This document shows positions 8,194 through 15,211 of a stretch of 64,000 nucleotides of DNA, piece after piece; position 1 is the stretch's first letter; each line of letters starts with the position of its first letter. The notes below the pieces were generated by a model. It searched no databases. It had not been told where the DNA came from and was given only the letters and a program-made list of their open reading frames with translations. This stretch comes from Bradyrhizobium sp. WD16 (GTDB lineage Bacteria > Pseudomonadota > Alphaproteobacteria > Rhizobiales > Xanthobacteraceae): NCBI RefSeq assembly GCF_024181725.1, contig NZ_CP028908.1, positions 5,197,501-5,261,500 of the forward strand. Direction: 5' to 3'. The translations under genes and the position numbers were made by a program.

Positions 8194-8826
8194 TCACGCC
8201 ACTTCGGTGATGAAGTTTTCCCGCGCGCGCCGGACCTTCTTCAGGTTGACCAGCCAGTCCTTGTCAGCCTCGCGATAGCCGAGCGGCATGATCGCTACAG
8301 AGCGCAGGCCGCGCTCTCGCAGCCCCAGGATTTCGTCGAGCTTTGCAGGCTCGAAGCCCTCCATGGGCGTAGAATCGACGCCCTCGAACGCCGCGGCTGT
8401 CAGGGCGATACCAAGGCCGATATAGGCTTGGCGGGCAGCGTGCTCGAAATTGACCTGGGGATCGCGCGGAACATAGGTGCCTAGCAGCATCTTGCGGTAG
8501 TTTTCCCAACCTTCGCTGGTTGAACCGCGCTCAGCATTGACCAGATCGAACATCGAGTTGATGCGATCGGCCGTGTAGTTGTCCCACGCTGCAAAAACCA
8601 GAAGATGCGAGCCATCAGTGATCTGGCTCTGATTCCAGGCGATCGGCTTGATCTTCTCCCGAACCTCCGGATTGGTGACGACGATCACTTCGTAGGGCTG
8701 CAGACCGCTGGAGGTGGGAGCAAGGCGAATGGATTCCAGGATGCGTTCGACCTTATCCGGGGCCACTTGCTTCGACGGGTCCATTTTCTTCGTCGCATAG
8801 CGCCATTTCAGCTTTTCGAGAACCAA
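8194..8826 (-). CDS. NAD(P)H-dependent nitroreductase-family oxidoreductase
   Basis: A 210-aa FMN-dependent nitroreductase (NfsB/YdgI type). The N-terminal RYATKKMDPSK is the FMN-phosphate arginine motif, LAPTSSGLQPYEVIVV is the family SS-GLQPW-like segment, and the C-terminal IMPLGYREADKDW is the family Gly-Tyr motif. Likely substrates are quinones and nitroaromatics. It is divergent from an HxlR regulator with a dyad between them, matching the YodB/QorR-type quinone or electrophile response. Confidence 0.92.
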   Translation of the reverse strand: MVLEKLKWRYATKKMDPSKQVAPDKVERILESIRLAPTSSGLQPYEVIVVTNPEVREKIKPIAWNQSQITDGSHLLVFAAWDNYTADRINSMFDLVNAERGSTSEGWENYRKMLLGTYVPRDPQVNFEHAARQAYIGLGIALTAAAFEGVDSTPMEGFEPAKLDEILGLRERGLRSVAIMPLGYREADKDWLVNLKKVRRARENFITEVA

Positions 8827-8927
8827 GGTGGGATCCTTTCATTTCGGCCGCCACGGACCGCTGCGAGCTCGGGGGCCAGCGGAGGCGGCGTATTGCCCTC
8901 GCCGGCCGTTACGGTATATATAAGTGA

Positions 8928-8941
8928 CTTAGTCAACTAAG
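8928..8941. promoter_or_regulatory. candidate HxlR operator
   Basis: A dyad CTTAGT-CA-ACTAAG lies in an AT-rich stretch between the divergent nitroreductase and HxlR genes. HxlR proteins bind such short dyads; assignment to this regulator is by position. Confidence 0.55.
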
Positions 8942-9004
8942 ATAACCTTTGCGCAAACGCAAGAAGGCACGTTGCTGATACCTGGGCACAAGGACGTAAC
9001 CACG

Positions 9005-9409
9005 ATGTCGACGAACCACGATGTCGCCTGCTGCCGGCGCGTCTGCGACGTTCTCGCGCGGATTGGCGATAAATGGAGCGTGCTCGTGATCATGATGCTC
9101 GGCGACGGTCCGCGCCGATTCAATGAGCTGAAGCGATCGACCGCGGGGATTTCGCAGCGCATGCTGACGCTGACCTTGCGTGGCCTGGAGCGAGACGGAT
9201 TGGTGACACGGACGGCGTTTCCGACGATTCCGCCTCGCGTCGAATATGAGCTCACCGATCTCGGTCGCTCGCTATGGCAGCCGATCGAAGCGCTCGGCGA
9301 ATGGACCTTCGCCAATCTCGATACGATCGAGCGCGCGCGGGCCGCCTTCGACCACAGGAACGATTCCGGCGAGGCATCAGGCCAGCGCCCTCTTCCGCCA
9401 CACAGATAA
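9005..9409 (+). CDS. HxlR-family transcriptional regulator
   Basis: A winged-helix HxlR/DUF24 regulator of about 134 aa. The conserved N-terminal Cys pair (VACCRRVCDVLARIGDKW) is the usual site of electrophile or quinone sensing in YodB-like proteins. GDGPRRFNELKRSTAGISQRML is the recognition region. I chose ATG 9005 over upstream non-ATG codons because family alignment starts there. Its nitroreductase neighbour is the likely target. Confidence 0.92.
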   Translation: MSTNHDVACCRRVCDVLARIGDKWSVLVIMMLGDGPRRFNELKRSTAGISQRMLTLTLRGLERDGLVTRTAFPTIPPRVEYELTDLGRSLWQPIEALGEWTFANLDTIERARAAFDHRNDSGEASGQRPLPPHR

Positions 9410-9486
9410 GGCGACGGCCGTAAGGGCGCCCGAAGCCACGCCGGCCGCCGCAGCCAAGGATGAATTAGAAGCGGCTGACACGGTTT

Positions 9487-10005
9487 TCAGGCGATCCGCT
9501 TCCACATGAAAGTGGTGGGACAAAGGGACCCGTCCGGCCACAGGGCATAGTCAGGAATTTCCCCCGCGATCTGCCAGCCCTGCCGGCGATAAAGCCGGTA
9601 ACCGTCACCGCCTGTGACCGTATCGAGGGTCAGAATCGTCTTGCCCACCCGTCTCGCTGCCGTCTCAGCCTCGTCCATCAGCGCGCCCCCGACGCCGCGA
9701 TGACGGGCGTCGCGACGCACCAGCATCTTGGCGATCTCGCCGCGATGGGGCTGGTTCGGAGGCGTAGAGACTATGACCTGGACCGTTCCGACAAATTCGC
9801 CCTGATCGGGGCCGGCCGCGATGAGCAACCGCTCGCCGCGCCCGACGCTCGCCGCGACGTCATGCCAGAAGTCCTCGGCATCGGCGCGCGTCAGACCGGC
9901 CATGAAACTCACCGAGGCGCCGCCGGCGATGCAATCCATCAGAATGTCCGCAAGCGCGGGTGCAGCGGCATGCGCTGTGTCGGCATCGAGACGGTGGATC
10001 TCCAT
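9487..10005 (-). CDS. GNAT-family N-acetyltransferase
   Basis: A 172-aa acetyltransferase with the acetyl-CoA loop VRRDARHRGVGGALMDEAE (R-x-x-G-x-G/A type, about residues 97-115) and the late LYRRQGWQIAGEIPDYALWPDG segment. Proteins ending this way often acetylate small amines or antibiotics, but the substrate is not readable here. It is convergent with the HxlR gene. Confidence 0.88.
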   Translation of the reverse strand: MEIHRLDADTAHAAAPALADILMDCIAGGASVSFMAGLTRADAEDFWHDVAASVGRGERLLIAAGPDQGEFVGTVQVIVSTPPNQPHRGEIAKMLVRRDARHRGVGGALMDEAETAARRVGKTILTLDTVTGGDGYRLYRRQGWQIAGEIPDYALWPDGSLCPTTFMWKRIA

Positions 10006-10183
10006 CGCTTGCTCTTCTCCAGATCGGCCTTCCCAACCGGCACCACTACTTCCACAATGACCTTAGCTCGCCTCGTTTGCTAGCGCTATGGATCTGACGC
10101 TCGTATCAGCATTGCAGCGAATTCGTCGTACGCGCGTCAGATCAAAAACCGCAATAGAATCACCATAATGCTGGTGCCCCCTT

Positions 10184-10232
10184 TTCCAACGTTCGTATGA
10201 GTGCTCGCCGCAAAGGGATACGAACGTTAGAA
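10184..10232. repeat. dispersed palindromic repeat, copy 2
   Basis: The arms TTCCAACGTTCGTAT and ATACGAACGTTAGAA pair at 14 of 15 positions around a 19-base loop. The arm matches copies 1 and 3, but the loop differs. It lies in the gap before the GyrI-like gene, so it could also act as an operator or a leader hairpin there. Confidence 0.65.
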
Positions 10233-10292
10233 CCAGGACGCGAGCACGTCCTCGTGCCACACCGCGCCCAACAGAGAGCAGAGAAACCGACG

Positions 10293-10751
10293 TTGGAAAT
10301 CGTGACCAGCCCCGAGATGATCGTCGCGGGAATACCCATCCAAGCCAACTGGCAGCAGCTGTGGGAAGAAGTCCCCAAGGCCTGGGGAAGCCTGTTCGCG
10401 CGCGCCGCCGAGTTCGAAAAACTGAGCGACGGCCCCTTCGTCGACGTCAGCCTCGGACGGAGCGATGTCGCCTATCTGCAGCTCGTCGGCTTTCCCCTGC
10501 GTCACGGCGTGCGGGTCCCTGACGGGCTCAAGGCCATGCACATTCCCGTGCAACGATTGCTGCATCACCGCCATGTCGGTGACGTCAAGGGCATCGCCGC
10601 AAGCTTCGGCGCCATGGAGGCCTGGGCGGAGCAGCACGCACTTCCTCCGAGCGAATTCAAACTTGACTTTGGTTATACCCTCGCCGGCGACGAGACTGCA
10701 CATGATCTCTATATCGGCCTCAGGCCCGAGACGCCGTGGCGGCATGTCTAG
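10293..10751 (+). CDS. GyrI-like / effector-binding domain protein
   Basis: A stand-alone effector-binding domain of about 152 aa, resembling GyrI/Rob C-terminal domains (GLKAMHIPVQRLLHHRHVGDVKGI, then FGYTLAGDETAHDLYIGL). Such proteins bind small hydrophobic molecules or inhibit gyrase. The frame is open upstream through a palindromic repeat. I favour TTG 10293, with GTG 10302 or ATG 10317 as alternatives; no start has a clear ribosome site. Confidence 0.65.
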   Translation: MEIVTSPEMIVAGIPIQANWQQLWEEVPKAWGSLFARAAEFEKLSDGPFVDVSLGRSDVAYLQLVGFPLRHGVRVPDGLKAMHIPVQRLLHHRHVGDVKGIAASFGAMEAWAEQHALPPSEFKLDFGYTLAGDETAHDLYIGLRPETPWRHV

Positions 10752-10898
10752 CACTTGCCGGATTGCCGTCGCCGCAAAGGCAACACTGGCGACGCAAATA
10801 GGCACTTTCAATGTTGCCGCGGCTGCCCGACATTGGCCTTGCGCGGCCAACTCAGCACGGTCTCGCGCAGCACTGATCTCAAGGTAGTTCGAACACAG

Positions 10899-11732
10899 AT
10901 GAAATTGAAATCGCACTGGTGGTGGGACCTCTCCGCCCAGGACTTCAATACGCTGGACCTCAGCCGGATCGTCGCGGTCCTGCCGGTCGGAGCGGTGGAG
11001 CAGCACGGCCCTCACCTCCCGGTCCGCGTCGACGCGGCAATTTGCGATGGCGTCATGCGGCATGCGGTCGCAAGGATGTCCGAAGATTTTCCGGCCTTGA
11101 TCCTGCCTGCGACGACCATCGGCAAATCCAACGAACATTCCGCCTTTGCCGGCACCCTCACGCTCGCCGCCGAGACGCTGGGCCGGGTCTGGTATGAAAT
11201 CTGCGAAAGCATCTTCCGCGCCGGCATCCGCAAGGTTCTGTTCGTCAATGCCCACGGCGGCCAGCCGCAGGTCGTCGACATCGTCTGCCGGGAGCTACGC
11301 GTCAATCTCGGCATGTTCGCCGTGTCCTCCAAATGGTCGAGCTTCACTGACCTGAGCGACCTGTTCAGCGCCGATGAGCGTAACCATGGCATTCACGCCG
11401 GCGAGGTCGAGACCAGCGTGATGCTGTATCTCCATCCGGAGCTGGTGGACATGGCGCGCGCCGAGGACTTCGTCCCGCTGTCAAAGCTGCTCGAGCAGCA
11501 GAATGAGATGCTGATGCCGGAAGGCGGCGCTGTCGGATTCGGCTGGCAGATGCAGGATATCCATCCCAAGGGCGCTTGCGGCAACGCGTCGCGGGCGGAT
11601 GCGGACCGTGGACGGATTGCGGTCGAGCGCGCCGCCGACCGCCTCAACAAGCTGATTGCCGAGATCGCCGCCTATCCGCTGAGCCGCATCCGGCCGGGCC
11701 CGGACTTCTCAGCGACGGCCAAGGTGGAATGA
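10899..11732 (+). CDS. creatininase-family amidohydrolase
   Basis: A 277-aa metal-dependent amidohydrolase of the creatininase/MftE family. LPVGAVEQHGPHLPVRVDA (about residues 26-44) supplies Glu, His and Asp ligands; NAHGGQPQ and the later GIHAGEVETSVML are the other conserved metal motifs. Substrates in the family range from creatinine to formamidopyrimidines and peptides, so specificity is open. The start is fixed at ATG 10899 by homology; the frame is open further upstream without family sequence. Confidence 0.88.
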   Translation: MKLKSHWWWDLSAQDFNTLDLSRIVAVLPVGAVEQHGPHLPVRVDAAICDGVMRHAVARMSEDFPALILPATTIGKSNEHSAFAGTLTLAAETLGRVWYEICESIFRAGIRKVLFVNAHGGQPQVVDIVCRELRVNLGMFAVSSKWSSFTDLSDLFSADERNHGIHAGEVETSVMLYLHPELVDMARAEDFVPLSKLLEQQNEMLMPEGGAVGFGWQMQDIHPKGACGNASRADADRGRIAVERAADRLNKLIAEIAAYPLSRIRPGPDFSATAKVE

Positions 11733-11814
11733 GGCCACGCCGCCCGGCACAATGGCGCGAAGGTCGAGACCCGACCGGGAATAGAAACTCGAAGAGATAG
11801 CCGGGCCGTCGATT

Positions 11815-12243
11815 TCAGCGAGCGCGCGATTGCCGCCCTCCAGCCGGCTTTCGTCGGCGTTCGGGGAGAGTTGCGCCGTCATGCTCCAAGCTCTGATCCG
11901 GGCCGGCATAGCCGGCGATCTTGATGTCGAGGACGAGGAGACAGGCCTGCAGTTCCGCCACATGGGCGCGGACGCGCTTGCGATGCGCTTCGAGCAACGC
12001 CCGACGCTCCGCCGCGGTAGCCGGGCCTCTTTCGCGCAATGCGGCGTAGCGCAGCATCTCCCGGATCGGCATGCCGGTCGTCTTCAGCCTGCCGAGGAAT
12101 TCGATCCAGACGAGGATCGATGCGTCGTAGTCACGTCGGCTCGATCGATCGCGGACGGCATAGGGCAGCAGCCCGATCCGCTCGTAATAGCGGATGGTGT
12201 GAGCCGACAGTCCCGAGCGATTCGCGAGTTCCCCGATCTTCAT
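11815..12243 (-). CDS. MerR-family transcriptional regulator
   Basis: A 142-aa MerR regulator. The helix-turn-helix reads MKIGELANRSGLSAHTIRYYERIGLLPYAVR, then a coiled coil. It resembles the aldehyde/NmlR-like group. It lies downstream of pdxY on the same strand, with its own MerR-type promoter inside the pdxY 3' end. No adjacent target gene follows on the same strand. Confidence 0.88.
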   Translation of the reverse strand: MKIGELANRSGLSAHTIRYYERIGLLPYAVRDRSSRRDYDASILVWIEFLGRLKTTGMPIREMLRYAALRERGPATAAERRALLEAHRKRVRAHVAELQACLLVLDIKIAGYAGPDQSLEHDGATLPERRRKPAGGRQSRAR

Positions 12244-12276
12244 GTCACAGGCGCTGCTTCCGTCACGACGCGGGAG

Positions 12277-12307
12277 ACACTACAAGTTCGAGCGCGCTCT
12301 AAGTCAA
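12277..12307 (-). promoter_or_regulatory. MerR-type promoter upstream of the MerR gene
   Basis: Minus strand: -35 TTGACT, a 19-bp spacer and -10 TAGTGT. The dyad GAGCGCGCTC fills the spacer, and TTAGAG on one side is nearly matched on the other. The over-long spacing indicates autoregulation. It overlaps the last bases of pdxY. Confidence 0.65.
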
Positions 12308-13116
12308 GCGCCGAGCCAGGGACCGACGATCCGCATTTCATCGGCCCCGCTGGCCTGCGTGCGCTTGAGCACCGCAAAGATCTCGTCGGTGGCTTTGGCG
12401 CTCGCCTCCGCCAGCGCGGCTCCCATGCAGAGCTGGGCGACCAGAAGAGCCGTGAAAAGATCGCCGGTGCCGCAGGGCCGGATCGGCAGCTTCGCGACCG
12501 ATGTCCGATGCAGGCCCGACGACGTGCAGGCGACCGTCTCGACGCAGCCCGGCGCAGTATCGTCGAGCACGCATCCCGTCACCACGACATCCCCGGTTCC
12601 GCGCCCGCGCAAGATTACCGCAGCGTCACCGATCGCGTCGGCCGAACGCGCTTGGCGTCCGGCCAGCAGTTCGAGCTCATACTGGTTGGGCGTGACGATC
12701 GACGCCGAAGTCACCAGCCGGTCGCGAAAGAAATCGATCAGCGAGCTTGCGACAAAGACGCCGAGATCATCGTCGCCCATGACGGGATCGCAGACATAAA
12801 GAAGGTTCGGATTGCGCGCTTTCGCCCGCGCGACGAACCCGGCAACCACCGCGGCATTCTCGACCGAACCGAGGTAGCCGCTGAGTAGCACCGCCGCACG
12901 ATCGACGAGACCGCGCTCCTCGACGCCGCGCAGCAGGGCCGCCACCAGCTCCGGCTCCAGCACCCGTCCGTGGACGGTGGGATAGCGGGGATGGTTGGAC
13001 AACAGCACGGTCGGCACGGCCGCCACTGTCAGTCCCCTCGCCTGCATCGGAAACACGGCGGCGCTGTTGCCGACATGGCCGTGGACGACCTGGCTCTGGA
13101 TCGAGATCACCAACAT
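12304..13116 (-). CDS. pdxY: pyridoxal kinase
   Basis: A 270-aa ribokinase-fold vitamin B6 kinase that phosphorylates pyridoxal to PLP in the salvage pathway. The N-terminal ISIQSQVVHGHVGNSAAVFP is the substrate-binding signature. VCDPVMGDD and TPNQYELELL are the ATP and metal loops, and RPCGTGDLFTALL is the anion hole with the catalytic Asp. Family length and start are normal. Confidence 0.93.
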   Translation of the reverse strand: MLVISIQSQVVHGHVGNSAAVFPMQARGLTVAAVPTVLLSNHPRYPTVHGRVLEPELVAALLRGVEERGLVDRAAVLLSGYLGSVENAAVVAGFVARAKARNPNLLYVCDPVMGDDDLGVFVASSLIDFFRDRLVTSASIVTPNQYELELLAGRQARSADAIGDAAVILRGRGTGDVVVTGCVLDDTAPGCVETVACTSSGLHRTSVAKLPIRPCGTGDLFTALLVAQLCMGAALAEASAKATDEIFAVLKRTQASGADEMRIVGPWLGA

Positions 13117-13244
13117 AGCCGGCTCTTTACCGCATCTGGCCCATCATGGAAACCGGCCGCGGCCTGGCCCTGACAAGGTCTGTCCGACCTGCCCGCTCGC
13201 CGGTCGTGCCCTTCTCGATAGCGCGGCGAGCGCGGGTTTTCCTA

Positions 13245-13296
13245 GTGTCCCGTTTCCAACGTTCGTATCCCATTGCAGCAGGCGCTCATACGAACG
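13245..13296. repeat. dispersed palindromic repeat, copy 3 (right side truncated)
   Basis: It begins GTGTCCCGTTTCCAACG, keeps the loop motif ATTGCAGCAGGCGCT, then ATACGAACG, matching copy 1 (2069-2120) over about 52 bp. The distal GGGACAC arm is missing; the sequence passes straight into a broken DUF3891-like gene, as if insertion or recombination had removed that gene's 5' end. Confidence 0.7.
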
Positions 13297-13300
13297 ATGG

Positions 13301-13911
13301 CGGATCGGCGTCAAACGGTTCGCCGCCGCAAATCCGTTCGGCAGCGCTCTTATCGCCCACCACGCCCTCAATCTCTACAAGCCGAGACTGGACGACACCC
13401 CGAACGCCGACGACATCCATCCGCTGTTCTGGAAGCATTTGCCCGCTATTGTCGATAGGGACCGGGCGGAGGTCGCCGCATTCGTCGACGAGATGTCCCG
13501 GCACAAGGCGAGCCTGCTCGCGCGAATGGGAGAGAACGCCGATCGCGCCAGTTGGGCGACGGCGAAAGCCTCAGCCTCAACGGCCGTCTGATCCAGGTCC
13601 TCGACGCGATTGCAATCTACCTGTCGTCGAACCTCATGCAGCCGCTCGGCGACGCGCCCCCCGCGGGCTTTGCGAAATATGACTGGAACATCCTCAACGT
13701 ACCGATGTCGAGCGTCTCTGACCGCGTGGCCCTCGAGGTCAGCCCGACCGCAGGCGGCGCGCTCAGGCGCACCCCCTATCCGTTCGACATCGACCCGCTG
13801 CCCGTTGACGTCCCGGTGCGAATTTCGCCTGGCATTTCATCGCGTGCGGCGTTCGATTTCCACGGGAATGCCATCGAGAAGCGGATGCTCCGGTTCACCT
13901 TCACCAACTGA
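13301..13911 (+). pseudogene. broken DUF3891-like gene
   Basis: The N-terminal part is missing. Recognisable sequence starts abruptly after the repeat (GSALIAHHALNLYKPRL, then FVDEMSRHKASLLARMG). The frame then shifts near 13545, and the C-terminal half continues in another frame (NGRLIQVLDAIAIYLSS to RMLRFTFTN). DUF3891 proteins are about 250 aa and of unknown function. The family name rests on this layout and is moderately sure; the frame change is plain. Confidence 0.6.
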
Positions 13912-13974
13912 GCGCACCGCGTTCGAGCGAACGGACTAGAATCCATCCGCGATCAGATCCAAGGAGCATGCCAG

Positions 13975-14628
13975 ATGGTATCGCTAACTGAGAAAGGCTT
14001 TTCCCGGACACTTGGCTTCGGCCAACGGCCGGCCCTCCTGGTCGTCGACTTCATCAACGGCTTCACGGACCCCGCCTCTCCCCTCGGCGCCGACGTCGCT
14101 CGCGAGATCAGCGAGACGAACCGCCTGCTGGCGCGATTCCGGCAACGGCGCCTGCCGATCTATTTTTCATCGATCGAGTACGACGATCCATCGGCGACTG
14201 ACGCGGGGCTCTGGAGGAAGAAGATTACGGGCCTCGAGGAGCTGATTGCCGGATCGTCCGCGTGCTTGGTCGATCAGCGGCTCGCACGCCGAGCGAACGA
14301 GGCGCTGATCCGCAAGAAATTCGCCAGTTGCTTCTCCGGAACGGGCTTCCTCAGCCGCCTTGTCGTCGCCGATGTCGACACGATCGTGGTCGCCGGCTGC
14401 ACGACCAGCGGATGCGTTCGGGCCACCGTGGTCGATGCCTGTCAAAGCGGCATTCGCCCGATCGTGGCGCAGGATGCCGTCGCCGACCGTCTCGCCGATA
14501 CACATCGACAGTCGCTGACGGATATTACGCTGAAGTACGGCGACGTCATGCCGGTCGATGACATTATCTCGTCGGTGGATGCGATACGGGACGAGGAAGC
14601 GACACGGGACCGGCCGGATCCGGCGTAA
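13975..14628 (+). CDS. isochorismatase-family hydrolase (N-carbamoylsarcosine amidohydrolase-like)
   Basis: A 217-aa cysteine hydrolase. The triad is Asp in LLVVDFINGFTD, Lys in ALIRKKFASCF and Cys in CTTSGCVRATVVDA. The TTSGCVRAT elbow and VAQDAVADR tail fit the N-carbamoylsarcosine amidase / maleamate amidohydrolase branch. An AAGGAGC site precedes ATG 13975. It is distinct from the isochorismatase-like gene at 3825 and stands alone. Confidence 0.87.
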   Translation: MVSLTEKGFSRTLGFGQRPALLVVDFINGFTDPASPLGADVAREISETNRLLARFRQRRLPIYFSSIEYDDPSATDAGLWRKKITGLEELIAGSSACLVDQRLARRANEALIRKKFASCFSGTGFLSRLVVADVDTIVVAGCTTSGCVRATVVDACQSGIRPIVAQDAVADRLADTHRQSLTDITLKYGDVMPVDDIISSVDAIRDEEATRDRPDPA

Positions 14629-14747
14629 TCGCCCGGCGCCCTGCCGTTCGACGCGATATTTGAATTGGCCGCGCAACCACAGCCCTGCTGCCCGTTCTAT
14701 TGATAATCCGCGGCCTGTTCTGTTAAGGAGAGACCGGGACGAGGAAA

Positions 14748-15152
14748 ATGCTCAAATTCTTTGGCGCGAGCAGAAGATGGGTTGCCGTTGGCGCTGCATG
14801 GGCGGCCACCTATGCGCTGGTCTTTCAGATTTTTTGTGCCGGCCTGCTGCTCGCCTCGGTCTCCCCGGCATCTGCCGATTTCGACGCCCCACTCTGCATC
14901 ACCGGCCTTCACAAGCAGGATTCCCACAGCCAGGAGTCCCCAGCCAACCCTGATCTGCCTATCGCAAAAACGGGCCTCTATTGCCCGCTATGCACGGTCC
15001 ATTTTTTCGGCCACGCGCTTCGGCCCGAAGCTCCGGCGCTGTTTCGCGCGGTCGCCGTCCCGGTCCCGGCTCGCCCGGTCTTCGCGCCGCAAGCCACCGC
15101 CTTTACGTGTGTTTACGCCGAACGCGCGCGTGATCCTCCAAGCCAGATCTGA
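14748..15152 (+). CDS. DUF2946-like exported protein, first gene of the metal cluster
   Basis: A 134-aa protein with an N-terminal membrane or signal segment (about residues 12-43, ending in SPASA) and the Cys-rich segment GLYCPLCTVHFFGHA typical of DUF2946, small proteins often found beside copper-related TonB receptors. GAGGAAA precedes the ATG. A hairpin separates it from the receptor 60 bp downstream. The role is unproven; the CPLC...H motif suggests metal handling in the periplasm. Confidence 0.7.
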   Translation: MLKFFGASRRWVAVGAAWAATYALVFQIFCAGLLLASVSPASADFDAPLCITGLHKQDSHSQESPANPDLPIAKTGLYCPLCTVHFFGHALRPEAPALFRAVAVPVPARPVFAPQATAFTCVYAERARDPPSQI

Positions 15153-15188
15153 CAACCGGCGCTGACGCGCCGCGTCATTGATTGTCAG
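15149..15188. promoter_or_regulatory. intercistronic hairpin before the TonB receptor
   Basis: CTGACAA and TTGTCAG form perfect 7-bp outer arms around an inner GGCGC/GCGCC stem. It starts at the stop codon of the DUF2946-like gene and ends 10 bases before the receptor's ribosome site. It could attenuate or stabilise the receptor message. There is no T-run. Confidence 0.4.
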
Positions 15189-15211
15189 TTTCGATCTGGT
15201 GGAGTTTACCA

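Noticed and set aside
7925-8197. A 90-codon minus-strand frame starting GTG at the nitroreductase stop, with a Cys-rich end
   Set aside because: The first half is Arg/Gly/Pro-rich like a shadow, no family is recognised, and the start depends on a GTGA overlap only.
10063-10260. A short minus-strand frame through repeat copy 2
   Set aside because: Its sequence is mainly the hairpin repeat and shows no protein family signal.
12338-12799. Frames overlapping pdxY on both strands
   Set aside because: pdxY has all ribokinase motifs in one frame; the others are shadows.
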